Below are positions 33,645 to 44,773 of a stretch of DNA of 64,000 nt, in pieces (position 1 is the first letter of the stretch; each line of letters begins with the position of its first letter). The DNA lies in assembly GCA_021292105.1 (NCBI GenBank), contig CM037870.1:11395353-11459352 (forward strand), read 5' to 3'. The notes under the pieces were generated by a model. It saw only the letters and a program-made list of their open reading frames with translations. It was not told where the DNA came from and made no database searches. The position numbers and the translations under genes were made by a program. Source of the stretch: Anadara kagoshimensis (taxonomy: Eukaryota > Mollusca > Bivalvia > Arcoida > Arcidae).

Positions 33645-34788
33645 CCTCCGCCTCCTCCTCCTCCTCTCTCTCAGGGAAAGGGCAAGGGGAAGGGGACGGC
33701 GCATTCCGGACTATATCCGTTCCGTGTCCGTTTTTCGAGTTCGATTTTTATCATCAACGTATGGGGCTCGGTCTTCCGAGTCTAACGTTACCTCCCTCGT
33801 CTCTCTAAGTGGAATAATAACGAAATTATGGGCCTAAAACCTCTCGACCAATCAGATTGCAGCATTTCGAATTCAAATTTTAGTAAACAAAGACGTAAAA
33901 TTTCCAACTTCTAACACCCATATCCCGCTTAATTCTGTATGGATTTCGATAAACTTTATATCGAAATGTTCGTTTTTATAACACCTATCTGAAAATGTAT
34001 TCAGTTCTACTGGAGGTCGAGTGGTTCGTGCGTTAAGGCGAGATGTCAATTTTCCTATATAAGTCTATGGAGAAAATTTAACACGGGATTTCCCATAGAG
34101 AATTGTATTTCCTTATAACTTTCTTATGACTCAACCGATCTTTACCAACAAGATCTCTACGTATTCGTCTCGATCAGACGCGTATAATGATATGTCGTAT
34201 AGGGCCAAGTGGTTCACCCAGAATCTGATCCGAAGAGTTCCCATGTTAAGTCTATGGGACATTTTCAATAACGTTTTCGAGCCGTCACATCTTTATTTTT
34301 GGACGGATTTGTACAAATGAGGTATCCACGTGTTCGGGAGATCGAGGAATATCCTTCTATGTTGTTGGAACGCGCAATGGCCGAGTGGTTCACCCAGTGC
34401 GAATACGCGAAATTCCTTTCAAGGGCGATAACTCTGTCACGGTTTGTCTGATCACCTCCGCATTAGCGACGATCGATTTCTCTCTTTGAGCCGGACACGA
34501 CGGTATATCACATGTCTACTTTCGGTTAAAAGATCGAGTCCCGACGCGCATTTTCGCAACTCCGGACCTTCGGGGGTCATCCCGGACTTCGGAGTCCTTT
34601 ACTTTGATCCGGTTTTCTCGAACTCTTCTTAGACCTAGGGATTCCCTTCCGGTATCCTCACATCCGGGACCTTCCCCTCTTTCTTTAACACCTCCAGGTG
34701 TGACCCTGTAACCTCTGACGTCATGCAAACTGAGATTGGCGCAGCAGCGCAGCTTAACAAGGTAGGATTCTGCGGATACAATACTACT
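33645..34788 (-). repeat. Right terminal inverted repeat of the Polinton-like element
   Basis: Inverse of 30937-32110, ending ...CTGCGGATACAATACTACT. Small differences (for example GTTAAAAGATCG against GATCTTTCACCG) show some age since insertion. Confidence 0.88.
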
Positions 34789-35195
34789 ATCATAATTTCA
34801 TTCTGTAAATATTTCTCGAAGTCAGAACTTCTGTAATAGAAAATTACTGGAACCGAGAATCTTTATTTCAAAAGTGATAGTTTTGACTTGTACGAAAGTG
34901 TATATTACATATTTTTACCCACAGGTAAAGGTTGTTAATTAATGTTGATAATCTGCATACCTTATCAACAGACGCGATAACGGAAGCAAATTCCAAATTC
35001 CCATTGGATCAGATGATAGTATATTATAAGTGGAAAATGTACCTACATGGTGTTAATCTCATTAACAGATTAATTAATTACCTTGATTTATGATGAATAT
35101 TATGATTCTGAATTACTAGTACCCACACTAGTTTTGAAACTGCCGTGAATTAATACTTCTAATTTCATGACTTCGTATAGTTAATGACTGTGTAT

Positions 35196-35200
35196 TCAAA

Positions 35201-35235
<35 letters not shown>

Positions 35236-35308
35236 ATTCATTCATTCATTCATTCATTCATTCATTCATTCATTCATTCATTCATTCATTCATTCATTCA
35301 TTCATTCT
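35196..35308. repeat. (AAAT)n then (ATTC)n microsatellite, left arm
   Basis: Mirrored by (GAAT)n at 45004-45105 in the right arm; lengths differ. Confidence 0.9.
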
Positions 35309-36126
35309 AAACTTACCGTTGAAGAGCACATGAAATAAAATTCTGTGACGTTGAACCAGCTACAATTATAGATGTTTGAACTATATTCTCAAAATGATTT
35401 TTAATTTTAATTTTTATTACTATTATTATTTTTTGTTAAAAAAGACTTTATAATGAAATAAAATTCAAATTCTTTAATTTCTAAAACGGAAAACTTTGGG
35501 TGTAAATTCTGTAACGATATGCGGTTACCTGTGAAATACCGGTAAAAATCCGGCGTATAATTTTGTCATCTTTAACGCAAATCGGAAGCAAAAAGTCGTT
35601 TATAAAAATGTAAAAATATCCTGAGAAACAACAAATGTCGAAAAATGTAACCATAATCAAGATTTTGGATACTATAAGGGAAAATTTTTAAACAAAAATA
35701 GCAGGAAAGACATCAGATATAAAAATAATTTTTACACCATAGGCACGGGATTATTTCGATCTTTTATAACTTATGATAACAAATTGATAGTTTAATGGTA
35801 AAAAATACTTTTTCAACGATTTTATTCACGTTCCTTCATAATTTAATTACTGTAAATCGGAACTTGAGCTATTCGGGGTCTATCGATGAGGAAAAGTTGT
35901 ACTATGGCAAGTGAGTGGTTTATTTATCTTTTTTAAATAGAAACAATTACTAGTTCTTACTCTCAACTAATAACTGTTTTTACTTATTTATATACCACTT
36001 TATTTGACACATAGGAAAGATATATCAACTACAGATAAATTTACAAACGTAGACATTTTTTTAACAGCCGTGTCAATTTTCGGTTTCCTTTTTGGTTGCT
36101 GTAATTTAAATAATTTCTACAAATAA

Positions 36127-36345
36127 ATGATTAATACACACTGTTTCACTTTCTGTATTATTTTATTTCTTTTATTCGTCATAATTGTTGGTGAAAACGA
36201 TAACGAAGAACTACTAATTCACAATTTTCGACAGCGTAACCGCATCTCAATGTAGTCTTTCTTCAGCAACCTGTTGGACTTGCCCCCCCACGAGACTTAA
36301 ACGAGACTTCGGTAGACGCGAGACTTTGTGTTTTCGAAATGGTGA
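36127..36345 (+). pseudogene. Left-arm copy of the small secreted-protein frame, with a premature stop
   Basis: ATG 36127 starts the same hydrophobic leader (CFTFCIILFLLFVIIVG) as the right-arm frame at 43136-42873, but CAG has become TAG at 36253-36255, after 42 codons. Further divergence follows at 36345. Confidence 0.55.
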
Positions 36346-36350
36346 ATGGC

Positions 36351-36918
36351 TTTAAAGTTTATTCAACTTCACTTAATATGAAAATAATTAAATTTTATTC
36401 ACAAAATAATAATAATAATAATAAAACAAAAAACAAATGAATAAATAATATTTATTTATCTCTTTTAGATAATATAACAATGTTACGAAATGTCTTGGGA
36501 CGAAAAGTCCTATGGTACGAAACGTCTTACAAATATGGGACGAAAAGTCCTGAATATGGTACGAAATGGCATGGGACGAAAAGTCCTATGGGACGAAACG
36601 TCTGTAATCCGTGCCGTCTTTGGTAAGACCCCTTTCGGTTAGAAAAAATCTTAACGATTCCACTTTCCACGTCAAAAATTCATTGAAAGTTATAGTTTGA
36701 TCACCAGGATCCATTGTAAGATATGTAGCAAAAATAAATATATGCGCAAAAAAATAAAAAATTAATAAAATCGAAAATTTAGACAATATACCCACTGTTA
36801 TCTAAAGATGACAGTTGTGTTTACATTCGTCACCGCTATTTTCTGTTTCGTTTTACCGGGGTTTTTTCCCTTTGACCTTTGACCTCTGAAGAGCGAATTA
36901 AAAAAGGGAGCTTTCAAT
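36351..36918. repeat. Spacer before LINE-2 with GGGACGAAAAGTCC-type repeats
   Basis: From 36488 to 36603 the strings GGGACGAAAAGTCC and GGTACGAAACGTC alternate, three and two to three times. Each GGACGAAAAGTCC can fold as GGAC/GTCC around GAAAA. (AAT)n at 36405-36424. This could be the 5' end of LINE-2 or an independent element. Confidence 0.6.
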
Positions 36919-39120
36919 ATGGCGTCGACCTGCTCGAACGGGTCGTACCGACTCAGTGAAAGTAATGTATGTGGAAGTAATATAGAGCACCTTACATTGA
37001 CTGAACTTGTACCAGCTAGTTTAGATCATATGGTAGTTTCAAATGACAGTATTCAGACGGCATTAAACATGCCACCAGAGGAAAATAACAGTGATCCAAG
37101 TCAGGATAGCACAAATGGTAGGTCAAACAATGGCGACTGCGAACTGGACATTCCCGACCAACAAGGACAGTACTGTCAGTATGAAAACACACAAAATACT
37201 ATCGGTGCTAATCAACAATATCTTGAAAAACTAGATATAGAACTATTCAATTTGCCCAAAGATGACTATATTGATAAACTTTTGAGACTTTCAAACAGTT
37301 CTGAAAATATCATATCCTGGTATCGTACAGTACTAGTCACAAGAGCACAGTCAATCCCCCATTGTCCAACTGGTAAACTTGTCATGAGAAAATCTACCAA
37401 TAGAAGCTCTAGTGCTTTTAAATATGCTAAAGACTGTTTTAGTGTACATATGTTTATAATGGGTGACCCATCCGAGATAGATGAAGTATTCAGTAAGGGC
37501 AAACCCGGGGGAGAGCCCCTAGACACAACACAAGTTGGGGACCAATCATCCAGTAAGGTATCTGTTGACATTCATATCATGGTACACAATTTATTAGAAC
37601 GAGTGAATACTCTCACTGAACAACAAGAATCTTTTGCTAAAAAAGAAGAGAAGCTTGTAGATAGAATTAAATCGTCAGAAGACAAATATGACAAACTAAG
37701 ATTGGAATTCGATCGCTTTGTTTCACAACTTACACCACAGGTTGTCAAAATAGAATCTTTTATCAAAAGTTCCAAATCAGATCTATGTGATAAAAACGTT
37801 AGTACAGACTCCGAAAATTCTAAATTTAAAAGTCGAGTGAACGGACAACTGCGTTCTCTACAAAAAACAGTAGATGATTTAAAAAATAAAATAAAAAACG
37901 CATGTCCAAACACAAGTACTAAACCCATTGAGAGCCCCAGTCGTGAATACCTAAACAGCCACATTTCAAATTCCAGTACGCTACAACCAGTTATTACCGA
38001 CAGTGAGCGGTCAGACAATGTTCTAAGTCACATAAAAACCGTTATACACAACCACTCATCCGATAAAATGTGTGCTGAGAACTTATTCACGGTAAGCGAA
38101 TGCGTTCAGCAGGATTTCGGAAGCAGCTCTTTATCAAAGACTGACGAACCATGTGAACCAAGCGCATCGTCTAATTGCAGAAACAATACTGCGCCCACAT
38201 CTTCCACATCTGATGACGATAGTGATATCAATATGGATTGCAGTAATAGTATTATATCGACGCCTAACACATCTTTTGAACAGAGAGATATAACTATTGA
38301 TTGTGGCAATATGACTGTATTTGAGCCAAGCACACGTTACGATCGTAACGGCATTTCCTTGGATTGCGGTAATAGGACTGCATCCGAGACCAACTCACGT
38401 CACGATCGTAACGGTACTTTCTTTGATTGCGGTAATAGGACTGCGTCCGAGACCAACTCACGTCACGATCGCTATGGTATATTCCCGGATTGCGGTAATA
38501 GGACTGCATTCGAGACCAACACACGTCACGGCCGTAACGATATATTCCCGGATTGCGGTAATAGGACTGCTTCCGCGCATATATCGCGTCCTATCGATGA
38601 TTGCGCTACTCGTAAGAAACAACCAAATCAGAGTAACATCTATCGAAATTCATCAACGAAACAGGATCCAAGTGCGTTATCAAATAATAAAGAAATGAGT
38701 GATCAAACCCTTGTTATTGAGAACGACACTAACGATTACCGAAAAAGGAATGTAACTCTGGGTGAAAATTCTAGACTACAAATTAACATTACACGACAAG
38801 GATCCAAGGATGCTGGTAACGAACCTAATATCTTTGTTGGATACATACCTAGGAAGCGAACTGCACGCTTTTACCTGGGAAACATTGGATTAGAATCAAC
38901 ACGAACTGGTATCATTCATTTCCTCCAAGACAATGGCGTCCGCGTGACTCAGTTTACCCTTTTTAAAAGCAAATGGGGTCGTGTTTCGGGTAAACTAAAT
39001 GTAAATATGGGTGATGCTGATACTGTACAGCAGCCAGGATTCTGGCCTGAAGGTGTCATATGTAGACCATGGCTAAACAGTCGTGAATGGTATGATAAGC
39101 TCGAAAGAGAGCAAATTTAA
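36919..39120 (+). CDS. LINE-2 ORF1, 733 codons, open
   Basis: ATG 36919 with a plausible start (MASTCSNGS). Coiled coil in the middle (about 37600-37720 and 37860-37900: KEEKLVDRIKSSEDKYDKL). A tandem array of a 63-bp (21-residue) unit, DCGNRTASETNSRHDRNG, repeats five times from 38299 to about 38590. The C-terminal part has RFYLGNIGLESTRTGIIHFL and KWGRVSGKLNV, an RRM-like fold seen in ORF1 proteins of mollusc LINEs, and ends at TAA 39118-39120. Expected role: binding the element RNA. It is the only LINE frame here without a break. Confidence 0.82.
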   Translation: MASTCSNGSYRLSESNVCGSNIEHLTLTELVPASLDHMVVSNDSIQTALNMPPEENNSDPSQDSTNGRSNNGDCELDIPDQQGQYCQYENTQNTIGANQQYLEKLDIELFNLPKDDYIDKLLRLSNSSENIISWYRTVLVTRAQSIPHCPTGKLVMRKSTNRSSSAFKYAKDCFSVHMFIMGDPSEIDEVFSKGKPGGEPLDTTQVGDQSSSKVSVDIHIMVHNLLERVNTLTEQQESFAKKEEKLVDRIKSSEDKYDKLRLEFDRFVSQLTPQVVKIESFIKSSKSDLCDKNVSTDSENSKFKSRVNGQLRSLQKTVDDLKNKIKNACPNTSTKPIESPSREYLNSHISNSSTLQPVITDSERSDNVLSHIKTVIHNHSSDKMCAENLFTVSECVQQDFGSSSLSKTDEPCEPSASSNCRNNTAPTSSTSDDDSDINMDCSNSIISTPNTSFEQRDITIDCGNMTVFEPSTRYDRNGISLDCGNRTASETNSRHDRNGTFFDCGNRTASETNSRHDRYGIFPDCGNRTAFETNTRHGRNDIFPDCGNRTASAHISRPIDDCATRKKQPNQSNIYRNSSTKQDPSALSNNKEMSDQTLVIENDTNDYRKRNVTLGENSRLQINITRQGSKDAGNEPNIFVGYIPRKRTARFYLGNIGLESTRTGIIHFLQDNGVRVTQFTLFKSKWGRVSGKLNVNMGDADTVQQPGFWPEGVICRPWLNSREWYDKLEREQI

Positions 39121-39134
39121 ATATTGTAAATAGA

Positions 39135-42100
39135 TTGTTTATTTCTTTAATTATGTATATTGTTTATTGTGTTACTTTACATTGTGTTTACTTTTACTGT
39201 TATATGATTTTGAATCTACTATCATGGAATGTCAGGGGTGTAATGTCATCTGCCATCTGTATAAGCGATATGCTTTCAAAGTATAATTGTGACATAGCCG
39301 TTTTATCTGAACATAAGCTTCAAAGCTTCAACAAAGACTTTCTAAACACAATTGACAAGAATTACACCAGTGTAGCAAGTTGTGACTCTAGTGCAGATAG
39401 CTATGTTAGATGTGGTAAGTCAGGTGTAGCTATACTTTATAAGGTATCGCTTTGTAGTAATATTATACCAATAACAGATAATTTGTCTGACAGAATAGTG
39501 GGTATTCAGGTAAAAGATAGTCAGAACTTACCTCTTTTTATATTTGGTGTATACTTACCTGCAGATAATTGTATTGATACTTACAGGTATGAACTAGATA
39601 CACTAGAGACTATGTACACTTATTATAAACAATACGGTCATGTAATTATTGCCGGCGATTTCAATGCTAGCTGTAGACCTTTAGATAATGGTAGGTCAAA
39701 TGTATATAAATCATTTGATTTTGCCAATTTTTGTATAATGTTGATTTAATCCCCATTAACACATCTGACAAATGTAATGGTAGTAGTTACAGTTATACAA
39801 GAACATGTACAATGATAGATTATGTCCTCACTGACCAAGTTATCTTTGAACAACTCAAATGCTGTGAAATCCCTGTTGAAGGTACGTTCGGAAATACATC
39901 TGATCATCTACCAATTTTTGTGTCATTAGACTACGAATTAAAGATATTCAAAGACGGAACTAGCAAACACAAATGGCCAGCATGGCACAAAATGGATGAA
40001 AAAGTTCTGGAACGTTATAGAAGATCTCTTGATGAATAATTAGACAGTGTAACATCAGACCAAATGAGCGATGTTAATGATCTCAATAATATAATAGTAA
40101 ACGCGGCTCTTCAAGCATCGCGAGCATGTGTTCCACTATCGTCATATAACCCTCACACAAAGCCATACTGGAACAAAGACGTTAAACAGGCGCATAGTAA
40201 CGAAAGAAAGATGCGAAACATATTGGCTATTGGATGGTAAACCACGAGGGTTTCAACATGTGTCATATGCAAATTACAAAGCTGCAAAAGACTGTTTCCG
40301 ACGAGTACAGAAAGCCGCAAGCGAAAAACATTTGGAGGAAACATATAGTGATATTGACAGAGCAGCCGGGCTTGACATTCGGTTGTTCTGGAAGTTAATC
40401 AATGCTAAACGTAAAAAGACAAACAAAGTTTACCCAGAGATCATAGTTAATGGCGAAATGTTCACCAATCCCGAAGAAGTCACAGGCGCGTTTTCATTAT
40501 ATTTTGAACAAGTGTATGAACGAAGTGATGGTCAGAATTTTGATGGTGACTTTGAGCAATTGGTGGAAAATGCGATAGATAAACTGCGTAAAGAAAATAT
40601 CAAAGAAGATGAACTACTTCCTGGAGGTTTAATATTAGCGTCGGAAGTAGCCACACAAATCAAAACACTCAAAAGACGTAAGGCTGCTGGGCATGACAGA
40701 ATACAAAATGAACACTTACTATATGCTAGTGAAACATTCTACAAATATGTAACATGCCTGTTCAACAACATCGTGAAAACTGGTAGAATACCACTGGAAT
40801 GGAAAAACAGTATCATCGTCCCTATACACAAAGGAAACGGTAAATCAACAACCGATCCAAATAATTACAGACCTATCTCGTTACTACCGACTATTTTCAA
40901 ACTATTTGAAAAAATTATTTATGAAAGACTCACAAAGTATAACGTCATAAACCAACGCTTTCCAAACGTCCAGCAACAGGGGTTTCAAAGGAATTTGAGT
41001 TGTTCAACAGCATCTTTTAACTTGCAAGAAGCTAATCTTTATAATATTGAACAGGGTAGCAAAGTTTACGCTGCTTTCCTTGACAGCCAGAAAGCATTTG
41101 ATACCGTATGGCGCAATGGTGTCTTATACAAGTTAGATCAATTAGGCATAAAGAATAAGCTTTGGCATATTATAGATGACTGCCACACAAACACCAGAGG
41201 TTGTGTTGTCTTTGGTAACAACCATTCAGATTGGTTTCCCGTGGAGCAAGGCATCAGACAGGGTGGCGTCTTATCTACCCTACTGTATTGTGTCTTCATA
41301 AATGATTTATTGAACATACTTGAAAATCATTCAACTTCTATATGCATAGGTAATATAAAAGCTGGTAATACAGCCTTTGCAGATGATATTACCTGCTTAA
41401 GTATCTCCCCAAAAGGTCTTCAGTCTATGCTTGATGCTTGTTATCATTATGCTTGTCAGTGGAGATTTAAATTCAATTCTAACAAGTCTGTAGTGATGAT
41501 ATTTAACAAGAGGCACAACTCTCATCAACATGGAGAAGCGAAATTCAGCATCGGCGGAAATGAGATCAACAGTGTTAATCAAACGGATCATCTTGGTATT
41601 AAGTTGGACTCTAAATTTCAATCTATAGAGCGGACTCTAGACAGATGTAAAAGATGCCGTAATTCATTCTTTGCATTAAATGGAATCGGGACATCCAATC
41701 TAAACCCAGTAACAACGATAAACCTTTACAAAAAAGTTGTCATACCAACGGTCTTATACGGTTGTGATGTCTGGTATAATCTGAAAACTGCTGACTATAA
41801 TGCACTAAACAAGCTACAACACTTCATAGTCAAATACATCCAAAGACTGAATCCAAGAACTCGATCTGACATTGCAGAAAGTATGTGTGGACTGTACCCC
41901 TTAACAGCCGAAGTTCAAAAGCGAAAATTACTCTTTTTAGGAAAGTTATGCTCAATGAACAATATGTGTCTAACAAAGCAAATATTTAAGAGAAGATTAT
42001 TTGAACATTTTCTATGCCAGAAATCGAGCACGGGTTTTATCCCAGAAATCTGCGATATACTGCATCAGTACCAACTGCAACACTATTTACAGAACTACAT

Positions 42101-42643
42101 TAATTATGGCCTCTTTCCAACAGTTAATGAATGGAAGAATATAGTCAGCAAAACCGTCAAAACCGTGCAGTTTAACGCTTGGTTACAAAGAACAATTATT
42201 CACCCGGATTTCAATAGATTCTTGTGTCTTCATAACACCGACAGATCACCAGCTCTTGCATGGACAATCGCCAAGTGTAACAATGAACTAGAACTTTGCT
42301 ACTTTATTATACAATATTATGGGCAAATCCGTTTCAATCTAATACAACACGTTACTGCAACGCATGTTTTTCTGACATCACTGAAGAATCCATTCAGCAT
42401 GCGGTGTGCACATGCCCTGCGACGGGCCGACACAGAACCGCATTTCTTAATTCCGTGTACATGTTTGACAAAGACTTACACAGTTACATCATCAATCTAC
42501 AAACAAGCAGTAAAGAAAACGTTGTCTGTTTCCTCCTATCGGGAAGATACCAACACGCCGAATACACCCGAAATTGGACATTATCGGTCTTTAGATTTAT
42601 AAGACATTGTATTGTTGCATGTAGTATCAAGCACCAACCATAG
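39135..42643 (+). pseudogene. LINE-2 ORF2, endonuclease-reverse transcriptase, frameshifted
   Basis: Likely start ATG 39153 or 39204 (MILNLLSWNVRG). Endonuclease motifs: LSWNVRG, VLSEHKL, FGVYLPAD, IIAGDFNAS, then after a frameshift near 39738 MIDYVLTD and TSDHLPIFV. A TAA at 40037-40039 and a frameshift near 40215 follow. RT: SIIVPIHKGNG, NYRPISLLP, FLDSQKAFDTVW, QGIRQGGVLS and AFADDITCL near 41380. The C-terminal knuckle CNACF...H-x3-C lies after another shift near 42335, in a frame ending at 42643. Same enzymatic role as in LINE-1. Confidence 0.86.
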
Positions 42644-42872
42644 ACTGAAGACTTCCGATATCCCACACCAATAGTAAAAGTCCATTAATACTGGACTTCT
42701 GATATATATATATATATATATATGGTGAACTTGTGTTATTATGTATAATATATAGTGTACATATGTTTATCTGTTAAAATTATGTTGCTTTTTTCATACA
42801 TTGTATCTTTAATATAGAGGAAATAAATAAATGATGATGATGATGAGATAAAGTATACGTGACTGAAGTCGT

Positions 42873-43136
42873 CTATATGACACACCATGCTGTACACCTT
42901 GTGCTCACGGAATATTCACGATTTCGAAAACACAAAGTCTCGCGTCTACCGAAGTCTCGTTTAAGTCTCGTGAGGGGGGGCAAGTCCAACAGGTTGCTGA
43001 AGCAAGACTGCATTGAGATGCGGTTACGCTGTTGAAAATTGTGAATTAGTAGTTCTTCGTTATCGTTTTCACCAACAATTATGACGAATAAAAGAAATAA
43101 AATAATACAGAAAGTGAAACAGTGTGTATTAATCAT
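42873..43136 (-). CDS. Possible small secreted protein, 87 codons, unknown
   Basis: ATG at 43136. Residues 5-22 form a strong hydrophobic leader, followed by an acidic stretch (ENDNEELL), a dibasic RLKRDFGRR and four cysteines in the last 45 residues. That is the layout of a secreted precursor, but the family is not recognised and no splice or expression evidence exists. It lies at the inner end of the right palindrome arm; the left-arm copy is truncated. It may be chance: the arms are otherwise non-coding. Moderate doubt. Confidence 0.3.
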   Translation of the reverse strand: MINTHCFTFCIILFLLFVIIVGENDNEELLIHNFQQRNRISMQSCFSNLLDLPPLTRLKRDFGRRETLCFRNREYSVSTRCTAWCVI

Positions 43137-43717
43137 TTATTTGTAGAAATTATTTAAATTACAGCAACCAAAAAGGAAACCGAAAGTTGACACGGCTGTT
43201 AAAAAAAAGATGTCTACGTTTGTAAATTTATCTGTAGTTGATATATCTTTCCTATGTGTCAAATAAAGTGGTATATAAATAAGTAAAAACCGTTATTAGT
43301 TAAGAGTAAAAACTAGTAATTAAAATAAATAAACCACTCACTTGTCATAGTACTATCGATAGGCCCCGCCGAGTAGCTGTCCGATTTACAGTAATTAAAT
43401 TATGAAGGAACGTGAATAAAATAGTTGAAAAAGTATTTTTTACCATTAAACCATCAAGTTTGTTATCATAAGTTATAAAAGATCGAAATAATCCTGTGCC
43501 TATGGTGTAAAAATTATTTTTATATCTGATGTCTTTCCTTCTATTTTTGTTTAAAAAATTGCCTTTTTTCACCCTTTTTCCCTTATAGTATCCAAAATCT
43601 TGATTATGGTTACATTTTCGACATTTTTTGTTTCTCAGGATATTTTTACATTTTTTTATAAACGACTTTTTGCTTCCAATTTGCGTTAAAGATGACAAAA
43701 TTCTAGGTCGGATTTTT

Positions 43718-44773
43718 CCTGTAGTCTCACTTAGCATACATTTTGAATTTCAAGGTAAAAAGGTAGGATTTTTATGTATGCTAAGTGAGACTTGAACATG
43801 GTTGTGGACCATGGAGAGAACAATAGAAATTAATTACAGGTAAACTAAAGTCTGTTTCAAAATAAAATGACATTAATGCAGATCATACAAGAACCATACA
43901 ACCAATTTAACAAGAATTAAATGTGTTCAATTCTATTTTAATCTGAATACTGAAAACTGTTGAAAATGTTAGCCAATATCTGTTTAGAAATTTTATAATA
44001 ATAATATCATCAAAATTATTTTTTTAATATTTACATTTTCAAATTGTGAAAAAGACAGAATTTTCACTATAATTAGCAGGTTATTAATTAGAGCTAAATT
44101 CATTTACCAATAAATAACAAGAGGCCCATGGGCCTTAACGCTCACCTGTGACCTTGACCTTTGAACCCATGAGCTTCATTCAAATACTAAAATGATAATT
44201 AGGCCAATATTCTAATATACATCCCTATACAAAAAGTTTATAGTTTTTGAGATAAATAATCATTTCAGTACTTGTTTGTATCTGATCTTGACATTTGAAC
44301 CCATGTCCTTCATTCATATATCAAAATGACCATTGTGCCAGTACCAACAATATTCTAATATACATGCCTAAGTTAATAGTTTTCAATATAATTAACCATT
44401 AAGATATTTATTCGCATCTGTGACCTTGACCTTTGAACCCAATACCTTCATTCATATATCAAAATGATCGTTAGGATAATACCTAAAATATTCTAATATA
44501 CATGCCTATACAAAAAGTTTATAGTTTTTGAGATAAATAATCATTTCAGTACTTGTTTACATCTGTGACCTTGACCTTTGAATTCATGACCTTTATTCAT
44601 ATATCACAATGACCATTGGGCCATTACCTACAATATTCTAATATACATGCCTATACAAAAAGTCTATAGTTTTTTGAGATAAATAATCATTTCAGTACTT
44701 GTTTACATTGTGACCTTGACCTTTGAACTCATGACCTTTATTCATATATCAAAATGACCATTGGGCCATTTTT
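43718..44773 (-). mobile_element. Pearl/HINE-like element in the right arm
   Basis: Absent from the left arm, where the site is one ATTTTT (complement at 35543-35548); here ATTTTT stands at both sides (43712-43717, 44768-44773). One end has a hairpin, AGTCTCACTTAGCATACA (43723) and its inverse (43775-43792), loop 34. The other part is a tandem array of five units of 135-145 bp, each with GTGACCTTGACCTTTGAAC (44148, 44283, 44420, 44565, 44710). A GGCCCATGGGCC palindrome precedes the array. Bivalve pearl elements and other Helentron-associated elements have such a core array and terminal hairpin. Strand shown is a guess from the hairpin. Confidence 0.65.
44148..44767. repeat. Five-unit tandem array, 135-145 bp period
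   Basis: Each unit runs GTGACCTTGACCTTTGAAC, CATGACCTTCATTCATATATC, AAAATGACCATT, ATTCTAATATACATGCC, TATAGTTTTTGAGATAAATA. The units differ by about 10 percent by eye. Confidence 0.9.

Larger units (their letters stand above)
30937..34788 (+). mobile_element. Polinton/adintovirus-like deletion derivative, 3.85 kb
   Basis: Begins AGTAGTATTGTATCCGCAG and ends with the exact inverse, with ATCATA on both sides (30931-30936 and 34789-34794). Polintons (Mavericks) have AG-initial terminal inverted repeats and 6-bp target duplications. The inverted repeats are about 1.1-1.2 kb and over 95 percent alike by eye. The 1.5-kb interior keeps three plus-strand frames of virus type (penton-like, a small Gly/Pro-rich protein, a zinc-finger ATPase start). 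DNA polymerase B, integrase, protease and major capsid genes are absent. GC content and codon use differ clearly from the flanks. This is a remnant of an animal dsDNA element, not a working one. Confidence 0.85.
29863..36350 (+). repeat. Left arm of a very large imperfect inverted repeat
   Basis: After removing the MITE (30331-30582) and the Polinton-like element (30937-34788), about 2.4 kb of this arm pairs with 46162-42905 read in reverse. Anchors: GATCAGTTTATCTGTTTATTG with 46127-46146, AAGACTTTTGTTGTACCCCA with 45978-45998, AACCGCACAAACATTT with 45385-45400, CCGTTTTAGAAATT-type pieces at 35480, and GAGACTTCGGTAGACGCGAG at 36303. The match stops near 36350, where the LINE-2 spacer side begins. 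The outer ends carry ATAATAATCAGTATTCCCG. Confidence 0.88.
36919..42846 (+). mobile_element. Non-LTR retrotransposon LINE-2 (APE type), in the palindrome spacer, inactive
   Basis: ORF1 (36919-39120), then ORF2 with endonuclease and RT (FADD box) to about 42643, a 3' UTR with (AT)n at 42703-42723, and a tail AAATAAATGATGATGATGATGAG. It is a different family from LINE-1: other ORF1, FADD in place of YADD, other tail. Disabled by two or three frameshifts and one stop in ORF2. Confidence 0.88.

Noticed and set aside
42873..43136. Calling the four-cysteine frame a toxin or neuropeptide
   Set aside because: The layout is suggestive but no family signature is visible; left as unknown.
43345..43737. 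130-codon minus-strand frame with CRKC-type residues in the right arm
   Set aside because: Its start lies inside the inserted pearl-like element, and the left-arm copy has indels that break it; most likely chance in AT-rich DNA.
44148..44767. CRISPR-like periodic array
   Set aside because: Units are 135-145 bp and diverged throughout, without unique spacers; eukaryotic transposon array.
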